A DNA stretch of 64,000 nt, taken from the NCBI RefSeq assembly GCF_040096615.1, contig NZ_JBBMEJ010000009.1, positions 1 through 64,000 on the forward strand. Direction: 5' to 3'. The notes beneath the pieces were generated by a model. It did no database searches. It was not told the DNA's origin and worked only from the letters and a program-made list of their open reading frames with translations. How positions within the stretch are numbered: the stretch's first letter is position 1; every line of letters begins with the position of its first letter. This stretch comes from Blautia_A aquisgranensis (GTDB lineage: Bacteria > Bacillota > Clostridia > Lachnospirales > Lachnospiraceae). Positions 42,876 through 51,528 of the stretch are shown piece after piece. A program made the position numbers and the translations under genes.

Positions 42876-42897
42876 GGAGTAATTGCCCTGTGGATGC

Positions 42898-42936
42898 AAA
42901 AATCCCGCACGCCGGAATTTATGTCGGCATGCGGGT
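42898..42936 (-). terminator. Terminator of the SGNH-hydrolase gene
   Basis: CCCGCATGCCG pairs with CGGCGTGCGGG (one mismatch) around a 10-base loop, followed by ATTTTTG on the minus strand, 12 bases past the stop. Confidence 0.8.
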
Positions 42937-42947
42937 ATAATGTAAGA

Positions 42948-44429
42948 TTAATAATATGTTGCGTTAATGCTTCCTGTATTGAGATATGTCACGCAATAAT
43001 AGTAAATTCTCTTATATGTTTTTGTTGTATAATGAAGACCGTCATCCGAACCTCTGTCCACTCCCACATAGGAAGCATTAGTTCCATAACCATTCTTCAT
43101 CAGTGCACTATAGGTATCAATAAATTTATAATTTGCAGCCAGTCCTGAACGAATCTTGCTGTTAAACTCTCTTACCTGTGCCTCTGTACGTGCACCTTTT
43201 CCTGCTTTCGTAATCATAATGCTGTTCAGCGGATTCACTGACATATAAAACAGCTTACAGTTTTTACTCTTCAGTGTGGATGCAATGCCTGTCATATAGC
43301 TTATGTAATTACCTGCATTTGCCATATCGTTGACGCCCAGATTAAAGACAACCGCTACCGGACGGTTACCTTCTGCTTTATTAATCTCTTTCAGAAGCTG
43401 CATATAGCCTTCGCTTCTGAACCAGCTTAAGCCCTGTCCTGCACTTGCCACAAAGGCAACACCCTGTGTCACAGAACTGCTCATCTGTTTGTTCAAAGTT
43501 GCATTCATTCCCACTGTACGGGAATCTCCCACAAAGATCACCTTACTGTACTTCAATCCAACAGCAGGACGTGCCATTTCATCAGAACTGATATCCTTTT
43601 CCATTGCACGGTTAAATACTGTTGCATACAATGTTGTATTCTTGCTTACTTTAAGAAGTTCACCTGCTTCATAATCCGGATTGGTTGAAGAACCGGTACG
43701 TTTGGTTTTTGACCAGCCCATAAAAGTATATCCGGAGACCTGGGATGCTGACGGCAGCTTTAGATATCCGCCTTTTCCGAGAGTTACTGTTTTCCATACT
43801 GTACCGTTTGTTTTGCATAAGTTCACGCTTACTGACTGCATCTGCACTGCATAATACTTAATGTTTCCTGCAATTTTGATCTTTGTTCCTGCTTTTTTCA
43901 CAGTGGAGGTTTTTCCATTCATGCTTGCAGACCATCCAAGGTTTACATAACCTGATCGGAACGGTACTGATGGCAAGGTATAATAGGTACCTTCCTCGAC
44001 CTTTTTCTGAAGTTTCTTATAGGTTGCATTGCTGCTTCCATTTCCAAGATAAAAGCTCACTGTATAATACCTGCTTTTTCTGCGGACAGCATACAAAGTC
44101 ATATCTTTTGTGACCTTTACACCGGCACCTGCCTTATATACAACTTTCATGCTTCCTTTCTGTGTCGTCCAGCCAAGATTTGTATATCCCACCGCCTTCG
44201 GCACGGCCGGAAGTTTGATTGTTGTATTCAACGCCACATTTTTTGTAAGCGATGTATATGTTTTACTTTTGCTTGTCCCGGTATTATTCGTAAATTTCAC
44301 TGTGTAAACAAGCTTCTTTGCAGATACCTTCCTGGCAGCTCCCGGCATAAATACCAGAGCCACAACTACAACCAGCAGCAAAAGCCATCTGTATCGAAAG
44401 GCTTTTCCGGTTTTTTGTATATTTTTCAT
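42948..44429 (-). CDS. Secreted SGNH hydrolase with InlB B-repeats
   Basis: A 493-residue exported protein. A signal peptide/anchor (WLLLLVVVVALVFMPGAA, about 15-32) is followed by three InlB B-type repeats (about 40-120, 121-200, 201-270), each with a GY..LGW or GYTFMGW core. The C-terminal SGNH/GDSL domain has block I IFVGDSRTVGM, block III NLGVNDMAN, and block V DGLHYT with the catalytic Asp/His. It would be an esterase acting on surface or dietary glycans or the cell's own wall polymers. It starts after AGGAGGAGC and has its own terminator. Confidence 0.87.
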   Translation of the reverse strand: MKNIQKTGKAFRYRWLLLLVVVVALVFMPGAARKVSAKKLVYTVKFTNNTGTSKSKTYTSLTKNVALNTTIKLPAVPKAVGYTNLGWTTQKGSMKVVYKAGAGVKVTKDMTLYAVRRKSRYYTVSFYLGNGSSNATYKKLQKKVEEGTYYTLPSVPFRSGYVNLGWSASMNGKTSTVKKAGTKIKIAGNIKYYAVQMQSVSVNLCKTNGTVWKTVTLGKGGYLKLPSASQVSGYTFMGWSKTKRTGSSTNPDYEAGELLKVSKNTTLYATVFNRAMEKDISSDEMARPAVGLKYSKVIFVGDSRTVGMNATLNKQMSSSVTQGVAFVASAGQGLSWFRSEGYMQLLKEINKAEGNRPVAVVFNLGVNDMANAGNYISYMTGIASTLKSKNCKLFYMSVNPLNSIMITKAGKGARTEAQVREFNSKIRSGLAANYKFIDTYSALMKNGYGTNASYVGVDRGSDDGLHYTTKTYKRIYYYCVTYLNTGSINATYY

Positions 44430-44549
44430 ATATAAGCTCCTCCTGAATATATAAACCCATTCCTGTGTTGCTTGACATACAGGATTTCTCCATTCGGATT
44501 CCCTTATCTGGAAATATCCGTTTACCGGTCTGTCCTTAAGTTATACTAC

Positions 44550-46040
44550 TTACAGGGTATTGATAAATCTCATAAATGCTTCCCTGCCCTCTGGTGTGCA
44601 TTTATAAACACCGGCATCCTCCAGAACATGAACAAACACATTGCCCACTTCTTTTCGGAGAACTTCCTGAATATTGTCTTTGTCAAGTTTCTCATATTTT
44701 GGCAGAAATTCTGCAACCCATTCTGCATGTTTCTCAATCTTCTCATTGGAAGCAATGTCCTTACCACTTAAGATATAATCTTCCAGAAGTTCCAGTTCCT
44801 CTTTAAGACGGGCCGGAAGAACAGCAAGTCCCATAACCTCGATAAGACCGATATTCTCTTTTTTAATATGATGGTATCTTGCATGCGGATGATAAACACC
44901 AAGCGGATTCTCTTCTGTCGTAATATTATTTCGTAATGTCAGATCAAGCTCAAAAGTATCTCCTGCCTTACGCGCAATCGGAGTAATCGTATTATGTGGC
45001 TCTCCATCTGTCTCCGCAAAAATAAATGCTGTCTCATCTGTATAACCTCTCCAGTTAGCCAGCACATGAGTCGCAAGATCGATCAGTCTCTTCTCATCCT
45101 TACTGCGGATACGGAGAACAGAAAGCGGCCATTTTACGATACCGGACTCAACATCCTCATATCCCGGAATTGTTACATGCTTCTCGATCTCAGCTTTCGC
45201 CATGGCAAAGGTGTAATGTCCGCCCTGAAAATGATCATGACTTAAAATTGATCCACCTACGATCGGAAGATCCGCATTAGAGCCAAGGAAATAATGAGGA
45301 AACAGTTTCACGAAATCAAACAGTTTCACAAATGTATTTCTCTCTATTTTCATAGGAGTATGTTTGCTGTTGAATACAATGCAATGCTCGTTATAATAAA
45401 CATATGGAGAATACTGAAAGCCCCACGGACTGTCATTGATCGTAATCGGAATGATTCTGTGGTTCTCTCTTGCCGGATGATTGACTCTTCCTGCATAGCC
45501 TTCATTTTCCGGACAGAGCAGACATTTCGGATAGCTGCTGGATTTCACCAGTTTAGCAGCTGCGATCGCCTTGGGATCTTTTTCCGGCTTGGAAAGATTG
45601 ATTGTGATATCGATCTTACCATATTCGCTGTCTACTGTCCACTTCTGATCTTTTTTTACACGATAACGTCTGATGTAGTTACTGTCCTGACTCAACTTAT
45701 AAAAATAATCCGTAGCTTTCTCCGGATCTTCTTTATAAGCATCCCAGAATTCTTTCTGCACCTGTGCCGGCCGTGGCATCAGACAGTTCATAAGCTTTGT
45801 ATCAAACAAATCTCTGTATACAACACTATCCTCTATGATTCCTCTCTTCACTGCTTCATCCAGAAGTTCATTCAATACTTCCTCCAAATTAATTTTAGCA
45901 TACTCAGTCTCCGGTTCTGTATATTCACTTTCACCAAAGGCATCCAGAAGAAGATTCGTCGCATAGATTCTCTCGCATTCTGGTGTGATTCCACTCTCAA
46001 CTCCATACTGCACCAGTTTTTTGATACTTTCACTTAACAT
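44550..46040 (-). CDS. galT: UDP-glucose--hexose-1-phosphate uridylyltransferase (GalT type 2)
   Basis: A 496-residue enzyme of the Firmicutes GalT class, which exchanges uridylyl groups between UDP-glucose and galactose 1-phosphate in the Leloir pathway. Seen: CLLCPENEGYAGRVNHPAREN, PWGFQYSPYVYYNEH, and GGSILSHDHFQGGHYTFAMAK, the histidine-rich part likely holding the active-site His. Class 2 enzymes are longer than the 340-residue E. coli form and this length fits. No galK or galE is adjacent. Two hairpins precede it (46,074-46,133). Confidence 0.93.
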   Translation of the reverse strand: MLSESIKKLVQYGVESGITPECERIYATNLLLDAFGESEYTEPETEYAKINLEEVLNELLDEAVKRGIIEDSVVYRDLFDTKLMNCLMPRPAQVQKEFWDAYKEDPEKATDYFYKLSQDSNYIRRYRVKKDQKWTVDSEYGKIDITINLSKPEKDPKAIAAAKLVKSSSYPKCLLCPENEGYAGRVNHPARENHRIIPITINDSPWGFQYSPYVYYNEHCIVFNSKHTPMKIERNTFVKLFDFVKLFPHYFLGSNADLPIVGGSILSHDHFQGGHYTFAMAKAEIEKHVTIPGYEDVESGIVKWPLSVLRIRSKDEKRLIDLATHVLANWRGYTDETAFIFAETDGEPHNTITPIARKAGDTFELDLTLRNNITTEENPLGVYHPHARYHHIKKENIGLIEVMGLAVLPARLKEELELLEDYILSGKDIASNEKIEKHAEWVAEFLPKYEKLDKDNIQEVLRKEVGNVFVHVLEDAGVYKCTPEGREAFMRFINTL

Positions 46041-46073
46041 TGCATTTTCCCCTTTCCTGTCGCGCTTTTGCTA

Positions 46074-46133
46074 CGGCAGACTTTTAATCCTCTGCCGCTT
46101 TATGCTAAACGGATCAGATTAACTCCGATCCGT
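46074..46133 (-). other. Two hairpins in the leader of galT
   Basis: CGGCAGA/TCTGCCG (46,074-46,097) and ACGGATC/GATCCGT (46,109-46,133) can fold on the minus strand, between the large protein gene and galT. Neither has a T-run of more than three, so they look like message-stability or attenuation structures rather than terminators. The gap 46,041-46,205 holds nothing else clear. Confidence 0.4.
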
Positions 46134-46205
46134 CTCGCTGTCTTAACTGTTCCTGCCCTGTCTGATCCCTTTCAGATATTTGTTTTCTGTTACAGCAATT
46201 ATTTT

Positions 46206-48659
46206 TTATTCTGTAACATTCTCTATATAAGTTAAAAATACATTTCCAGCCTTCTCGAACAGTGCCGTACTGTCATTCAGTCCATATGGGTTTGTCTGAC
46301 CTGTTGCCGGATCGTAAAGATATGTGTTGTATTCATCATAGCCTACTATCACAACACTGGAATTGTCTCCTGTTTTTGCAATTACCGGTCTCTGTGCACT
46401 TACCTCATACAGTACATTGTCCAGACTGCAACCGGTAAGATCGATCACGGTTCCGGTATCTCCGAGTCCCTTCTGAAGCTCATCCTTTTTCCAGCTGGCT
46501 GTCCTGATAATTTCCGGCACATCTTCAATATTAAGCTGCATTTTTGTTTTCTTGTTGCCTCGTTCCCAGATATACTGCTGTGCCCGGTTAAGAACAACGC
46601 CTGTCTGATCATCTGCACGTTTTACAGCTGCTGCCGGGTCTGTATAAATTCGATCCAGAGAACCATACGCATAGACATAATAGAGTTCTCCCTGCGGAAC
46701 TGTAGTATCCAGTGTTACAGATGCATCTTCCGTACTTTCGATTTTAGAATAAACAAGAAGCGGATTGTCCGTTTCCGGTTTCTGGGATATCGTCAAACGG
46801 ATCAGTGTTCCGGCACGATTGGTCGTAATCAGTGCCACATCTATCTGACTTCCGGAAGCCTTGCTGTTGTTCATGATGTTGTCTTTTTTCTGGGCTGCAT
46901 AGGTATTTCCGGATTTCGCAGAAAGCTCAAATTCCATCATTGTTGTGCCTACAGTCACATTCGTTACATAAAGGCCCTTCTGATGGTACTCTTTTTTCAG
47001 TTCACCTTCAAAGCTTTCGATACGAAAAGTGCTGATTCCTTCTGTCTTATGTCCGTTTTCGTCTGTGAGGATATCTCCATCCGCCACAATTCCGTATACA
47101 AAATCTTCATTCATAAAGCCAAGTGCCCGCAGATTCTGTCCGCTTTCCGGCAGGATATCCCTGGTTTTCAGCGAATCAAACTCAATCTCACGAAGTTTTC
47201 CTTTATCATCGCCGGAAGTAATCAGCCATGCTGCATGTGCTTTTGTATCGGAAACTACAAAACTGTTCTGCCTAATTCCCTCTTCCAGCACCTGAGAGGT
47301 TCCGTTTTCAATATCTACCTGATATAACTTCTGTGCAAAAAGCAGAAACAGCTGATTATCCTTGTTTACATAAGTCAGAATCCCAAGATCTTCTTTCAGA
47401 AATTCATAGGATTCTGTACTTGGTATAAATACCTTCTCTTCCACAACATTCCTGTCACTGTTGTAATGATAAACGCAGACTCCGCTGTAGCCTTCATGAA
47501 TTCCTCGATTCATATAACCATACAGTACAAAATCCACATCTCCGCTATCCGACACACGGATAATCTTGATATCATGATCGTTGCGTACATATCTGGAATC
47601 ATTATTCTCTTCTTTACGAAAGCTGAATATCCGTGTAATCTTGCCCCCTGCCGGTGCATAGGACCACAAATCTCCATCCTGTTCAAAAACAACGATTGTT
47701 CCATCACTGTTTGCAGAATATGTTACATTTTTATCTCTGATTCCAAGAAGAAGTCCTGCATCTGAGACAACGGTCTGCGACGGATCAAATACCTTAGTCG
47801 CCGAACGTTTAAAATCAAGGAGCAGAATTCTCGTCTCCGTATAACGCATACGATAAAACTCTGTAACATCATAGAGTTCTGTATTTCCCTCATCATCCTC
47901 GGCTGACACCTGATAATCCAGAGTAATACTGGCGGTTGTCTCATTGATATCATCAATCAGCGGAACCCCCTCCATATAAAGCTTCGGAGCCAATGAGCCC
48001 CAGCTGATATTGGAAAGTCCTGAGTTGATTGTTATATTATTGAAATTTGTTCCACTGGAAGTATCTTCTGCCTCCAGATAACCAGTCAGTGTATCTGCCT
48101 GTTCCTTATCCAGACATTTTTGGGAAAAATCTTTTACAAACTGCAAGTAGGATTCTGTATTAAGCTGGGTTCTGGAAACAACTCTTGTATAGTAATAGAC
48201 TTCTCCTTCATTGGTATCCAGTGTAATCTGCATGGAATATTCCTGGTTCATTCTGAGATCGCTTCCTATCTCGATTTCTGCGCTCAGATAACCATTCTCT
48301 TCTTTTGTAAGATTCTTGATCTTACGGTTTTCCATGACCTTACTTCCATCGGATGTACGCACCTCATAGGCAAGTCCTGTCACAGAATCTGTATAGGGAT
48401 TGATCTCAAAAGTTAATTTCTTGGTAGTATCCAGAGGCGTAATGCTTCCGCGCATAAAATCTGTCTGCATAGCCTGTCTGTATCCATACATCTTATTCGC
48501 CTGGGTACTTCCGATCTTTACCATAACTTCTGGAAGCGTTGCATCGTTCATATCAGAGCGGTTATCTGTAGACTGACTGTTCATAAGAAGAGAGCTGCCA
48601 GTTACCACCACTGCAAAAAGCACCAGAAGAACTGCTGCTTTGCCTAGAATCTTCTTCAT
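46206..48659 (-). CDS. Large membrane-anchored protein with propeller-like body and C39-like end
   Basis: An 817-residue exported protein. An N-terminal hydrophobic anchor (about 8-26) is followed by two beta-rich regions (about 30-300), then beta-propeller-like repeats (about 300-560, such as TIVVFEQDGDLWSYAP and QLFLLFAQKLYQVD). The last 90 residues resemble the C39-like peptidase fold: GCSLDNVLYEVSAQRPVIA, then SVVIVGYDEYNTYLYDPATG. The catalytic His position (usually HAVVIVGYD) is Val here, so protease activity is unlikely. It begins one base after the methyltransferase gene, with AAGGGGG as ribosome site. I do not know its function; related-looking layout to the DUF5711 protein at 1,011. 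Confidence 0.55.
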   Translation of the reverse strand: MKKILGKAAVLLVLFAVVVTGSSLLMNSQSTDNRSDMNDATLPEVMVKIGSTQANKMYGYRQAMQTDFMRGSITPLDTTKKLTFEINPYTDSVTGLAYEVRTSDGSKVMENRKIKNLTKEENGYLSAEIEIGSDLRMNQEYSMQITLDTNEGEVYYYTRVVSRTQLNTESYLQFVKDFSQKCLDKEQADTLTGYLEAEDTSSGTNFNNITINSGLSNISWGSLAPKLYMEGVPLIDDINETTASITLDYQVSAEDDEGNTELYDVTEFYRMRYTETRILLLDFKRSATKVFDPSQTVVSDAGLLLGIRDKNVTYSANSDGTIVVFEQDGDLWSYAPAGGKITRIFSFRKEENNDSRYVRNDHDIKIIRVSDSGDVDFVLYGYMNRGIHEGYSGVCVYHYNSDRNVVEEKVFIPSTESYEFLKEDLGILTYVNKDNQLFLLFAQKLYQVDIENGTSQVLEEGIRQNSFVVSDTKAHAAWLITSGDDKGKLREIEFDSLKTRDILPESGQNLRALGFMNEDFVYGIVADGDILTDENGHKTEGISTFRIESFEGELKKEYHQKGLYVTNVTVGTTMMEFELSAKSGNTYAAQKKDNIMNNSKASGSQIDVALITTNRAGTLIRLTISQKPETDNPLLVYSKIESTEDASVTLDTTVPQGELYYVYAYGSLDRIYTDPAAAVKRADDQTGVVLNRAQQYIWERGNKKTKMQLNIEDVPEIIRTASWKKDELQKGLGDTGTVIDLTGCSLDNVLYEVSAQRPVIAKTGDNSSVVIVGYDEYNTYLYDPATGQTNPYGLNDSTALFEKAGNVFLTYIENVTE

Positions 48660-48660
48660 G

Positions 48661-49827
48661 TCATTCCCCCTTCTGTGAGATCGACTCTTCCGGATAAAGC
48701 AGTCTGTCCAGGGTTGGATTTACATGAAGTGCTTCCATGGACTGTGCAAAGCTGTTCCTGCTCTTTTTCTTTCCGGTTTTTACTGCTCGGATCAGAATAT
48801 TCTTCGGCGTATGTTCCATATCTATAAATTCAAGAAGCTGTGTTTCATATCCCCTGCTTTCAAGAAGTTCTGCCCGAAGTCCGTCTGTGATCAGTGCCGC
48901 CATTCGCTCTTTCAGGATACCATATCGCATAATCGGCTGGAGAGTCTCATTGCGGATCTGTCTGTTCAGCTCATGCTGGCAGCATGGAACGGACAGGATA
49001 ACCTGTGCTCCCCATTCCACAGCCTTTGCCAGAGCAAAATCCGTTGCCGTATCACAGGCATGAAGTGTTACTACCATATCCACAGATGAGACGCCTTCAT
49101 AACCTGCAATATCTCCCTGATAAAAATGAAGCTTCTCATAGCCATAGGATCTGGCAAGCTCACTGCAATGTCGGATCACATCTTCCTTAAGATCCAATCC
49201 TATGATATTTACATCAAAACCTTCCAGCTCGCGGAGATAATAGTACATTGCAAAAGTAAGATAGGATTTTCCACAGCCAAAATCCAGAATCGTAATTTCT
49301 CTGTCCTTCGGAAGCTTCGGAAGGATATCTCGGATAAATTCCAGAAAACGGTTGATCTGGCGAAATTTATCATAACGGGAAGCTACTATCTTTCCATCCT
49401 TTGTCATAACTCCAAGATCCACCAGAAATGGCGCCGCCGTTCCTTCTTTTAAAATATACTGTTTGACCCGATTATGCGGAGCGATCTTTGTGTTCTGTGT
49501 GGGCGCATGCTGTTTGGTCTTTATTGTTGCCTTGCCTTTTTTGCTGATCAGAATACTTCCGTCCTGCATACGTCCTTTTGTCTGTAACTGACGGAATTCT
49601 TTCATCGCATACTCAAGGTAATCTATGATCTCTTCTTTTGAATAATTTTTGTGATAAACCTTAGGCCCCTCTGTCATAGAAGCCTGATAGCAGATCCTGC
49701 CTTTCAGCTCCACAGGACGAAGCTTCACCTTCGATGGTCCTTCGCCTGTCCTGCGACCGCTCAGAACAGCCTGAATCAGCTGTTCATTAATCTGTTCTTC
49801 TAAAAATTCCCTTATTGTTTTCATCAT
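48661..49827 (-). CDS. Class I SAM-dependent methyltransferase
   Basis: A 388-residue methyltransferase. Motif I is TILDFGCGKSYLTFAMYY (about 190-207), motif II NIIGLDLKEDVIRHC, and DMVVTLHACDTATDFAL with VPCCQHELN further on. The combination of LHACD and VPCCQH is typical of the METTL25/RRNAD1-like branch, which is thought to modify RNA or protein. The N-terminal 150 residues are basic (KGKATIKTKQHAPTQNTK) and may bind RNA. The target is unknown. It is followed at once by the large membrane-anchored protein gene. Confidence 0.8.
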   Translation of the reverse strand: MMKTIREFLEEQINEQLIQAVLSGRRTGEGPSKVKLRPVELKGRICYQASMTEGPKVYHKNYSKEEIIDYLEYAMKEFRQLQTKGRMQDGSILISKKGKATIKTKQHAPTQNTKIAPHNRVKQYILKEGTAAPFLVDLGVMTKDGKIVASRYDKFRQINRFLEFIRDILPKLPKDREITILDFGCGKSYLTFAMYYYLRELEGFDVNIIGLDLKEDVIRHCSELARSYGYEKLHFYQGDIAGYEGVSSVDMVVTLHACDTATDFALAKAVEWGAQVILSVPCCQHELNRQIRNETLQPIMRYGILKERMAALITDGLRAELLESRGYETQLLEFIDMEHTPKNILIRAVKTGKKKSRNSFAQSMEALHVNPTLDRLLYPEESISQKGE

Positions 49828-49857
49828 ATTCCCATTATAATCGTTGTTTTTCTGTGC

Positions 49858-50232
49858 TTAAAAAAGGCGGCATTTTCTGCATCTGCGGCGTCTGCACCGC
49901 CTTCTGGATATCTCCTGATATACCAGTACTTCGATCAGATCATCCAGAAAATTCCCCGGAATCTCCTGTGCACTGGCATCTGATGCCATCTCATCCTTCA
50001 CCTGGCTGCATATATGATACAGCATAAAACGATCCGGATATTCATCATAAAGCCGGCTTCCTTCATAATCCAGAAGCTGGCATTGCGCTTCGGCTTTTTC
50101 CTGAATCCTTCTTGCAGTATCCGGATAGTAGGATTTCATCAGATCAAATTCTTTTTCCTGTTCTCTTTCTTCATTATAGATATCAGGATTCCCCTGTGCC
50201 GCATAAAACGGATAAAAATCTCGATAAAGCAT
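49858..50232 (-). CDS. Small protein with Arg/Cys-rich tail
   Basis: A 124-residue acidic protein (MLYRDFYPFYAAQGNPDIYN at the start, several Tyr and Glu) that ends abruptly in a basic tail rich in Arg and Cys: SRRRCRRRRCRKCRLF. No family is recognised, though similar small proteins occur in Lachnospiraceae. The tail could bind nucleic acid or membrane. The start follows GAGAGG. It lies ahead of and codirectional with the methyltransferase gene, 30 bases away. Confidence 0.6.
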   Translation of the reverse strand: MLYRDFYPFYAAQGNPDIYNEEREQEKEFDLMKSYYPDTARRIQEKAEAQCQLLDYEGSRLYDEYPDRFMLYHICSQVKDEMASDASAQEIPGNFLDDLIEVLVYQEISRRRCRRRRCRKCRLF

Positions 50233-50313
50233 AACGATTCTGCTGCCTCTCTCTGTTATCTCTTACAGTATATGCAGCAAAAAAGTGTCGGTTCCGTTTA
50301 TCCTTACAGTTCT

Positions 50314-51015
50314 TCAGGCCATACGTTTCAGCATTCCCTGTGTGAGACGGACGCTGTGTTCAATGGCAAGCTTCTCAAATGCCGGATAATCCATGTTTGC
50401 GCTGTTATCTGCCTTATCGGAGATCGCACGGATGATCAGGAATGGGATTCCGTTAAGAGCTGCTGCCTGTCCGATTGCTGCACCTTCCATCTCAACCGCA
50501 TATGCGCTGAACTCTTTTACAATATTGTCTTTAACTCCCTGATCACAGACAAACTGATCTCCGGAAGCAATTCTTCCCTCAAATACCTGGATCTCAGGAT
50601 TTACCTCTGCACATACATCATGTGCGATCTTACGAAGGCATTCATCTGCCTTAAAAGAAAATTCTTTCATCTGCGGAATCTGTCCTTTCGGATAACCAAA
50701 ACCTGTGGCATCCATATCATGATGAAGAACATCTGTGGAAAGTACGATATCTCCGATATTGATATCATTGTTCAAGCTTCCTGCAATCCCTGTATTGATC
50801 ACAGCCTCAACCCGGAAAAGATCTGCAAGGATCTGTGTACATATACCTGCATTTACCTTACCAATTCCGGACTGTACTACAACAACCTTCTTATCTTCCA
50901 GAATTCCCTCGTAAAAATCCATTCCGGCTCTTGTTGTAATCTTTACATTCTCCATAACTTCTTTCAGTCTGGCAACTTCCTGTTCCATTGCGCCTATGAT
51001 TCCAACACATTTCAT
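50314..51015 (-). CDS. mtnN: 5'-methylthioadenosine/S-adenosylhomocysteine nucleosidase
   Basis: A 233-residue MTA/SAH nucleosidase. It cleaves adenine from MTA and SAH in methyl recycling and upstream of LuxS. Conserved residues: Glu in GIIGAMEQEV (about 11), TGIAGSL and HHDMDATGFGYPKGQ, and the substrate Glu/Met in AVEMEGAAIGQ plus RAISDKAD with the catalytic Asp. The start was set at 51,015; 16 more open codons precede it but lack a site. luxS is not seen nearby. Confidence 0.95.
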   Translation of the reverse strand: MKCVGIIGAMEQEVARLKEVMENVKITTRAGMDFYEGILEDKKVVVVQSGIGKVNAGICTQILADLFRVEAVINTGIAGSLNNDINIGDIVLSTDVLHHDMDATGFGYPKGQIPQMKEFSFKADECLRKIAHDVCAEVNPEIQVFEGRIASGDQFVCDQGVKDNIVKEFSAYAVEMEGAAIGQAAALNGIPFLIIRAISDKADNSANMDYPAFEKLAIEHSVRLTQGMLKRMA

Positions 51016-51193
51016 GATAATTAAATCCTCTCTTTCTGTATCGTATAGTACCAGATAGGTCAAATTGTCCCTTCTGATATCTCTTTTTCTCTTTCTACAA
51101 CGTTCATTATAACAAATTTTATTTTTTATGGAAACTTTTTTTCAGAGATGCTATAATTAGCAGCATATATTATGTTAAAAGGAGATAATAAGA

Positions 51194-51442
51194 ATGGTTT
51201 ACAAGACAAAAGGTGTCTGTGCTCAGGGAATTGAGTTCGAGATCGATGATAATAAGAAAGTTCACAATATTAAATTCACAGGTGGCTGCTCCGGAAATAC
51301 TCAGGGTGTGGCTCATCTTGCTGAAGGAATGGATGCTGAGGAAGTTATCAGCCGTCTGGAGGGAATCCGCTGTGGTTTCAAGCCAACCTCTTGTCCGGAT
51401 CAGCTTGCCAAGGCGATTCGTGAGGCGCTTGCTGAGAATTAA
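51194..51442 (+). CDS. TSCPD-domain protein
   Basis: An 82-residue small protein of the TSCPD family (TIGR03905-like): FTGGCSGNTQGVAHLAEGM and CGFKPTSCPDQLAKAI. The same module sits at the end of vitamin B12-dependent ribonucleotide reductases, where it may bind metal. As a separate gene the function is unknown. It is transcribed alone on the plus strand, with TATAAT about 30 bases ahead (51,150-51,155) and a terminator after. Confidence 0.88.
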   Translation: MVYKTKGVCAQGIEFEIDDNKKVHNIKFTGGCSGNTQGVAHLAEGMDAEEVISRLEGIRCGFKPTSCPDQLAKAIREALAEN

Positions 51443-51455
51443 GCTTAACTATTTT

Positions 51456-51497
51456 GATCACACTACCAGGAACTGCTTCCTGATAGTGTGATTTTTT
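51456..51497. terminator. Bidirectional terminator between TSCPD and nuclease genes
   Basis: ATCACACTA.CAGGAA pairs with TTCCTG.TAGTGTGAT (one mismatch) around CTGC, followed by six T on the plus strand. Convergent genes lie on both sides. Confidence 0.88.
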
Positions 51498-51528
51498 ATA
51501 CTGTTATCTGTTTATTATAGTCTGAAGA

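Noticed and set aside
42777..42897. T-box leader ahead of asnS
   Set aside because: The leader after the promoter is only about 65-70 bases and contains no T-box sequence or antiterminator pair.
50014..51024. 336-codon open frame opposite mtnN
   Set aside because: Full overlap with the MTA/SAH nucleosidase gene; Cys- and Ile-rich text with no family resemblance.
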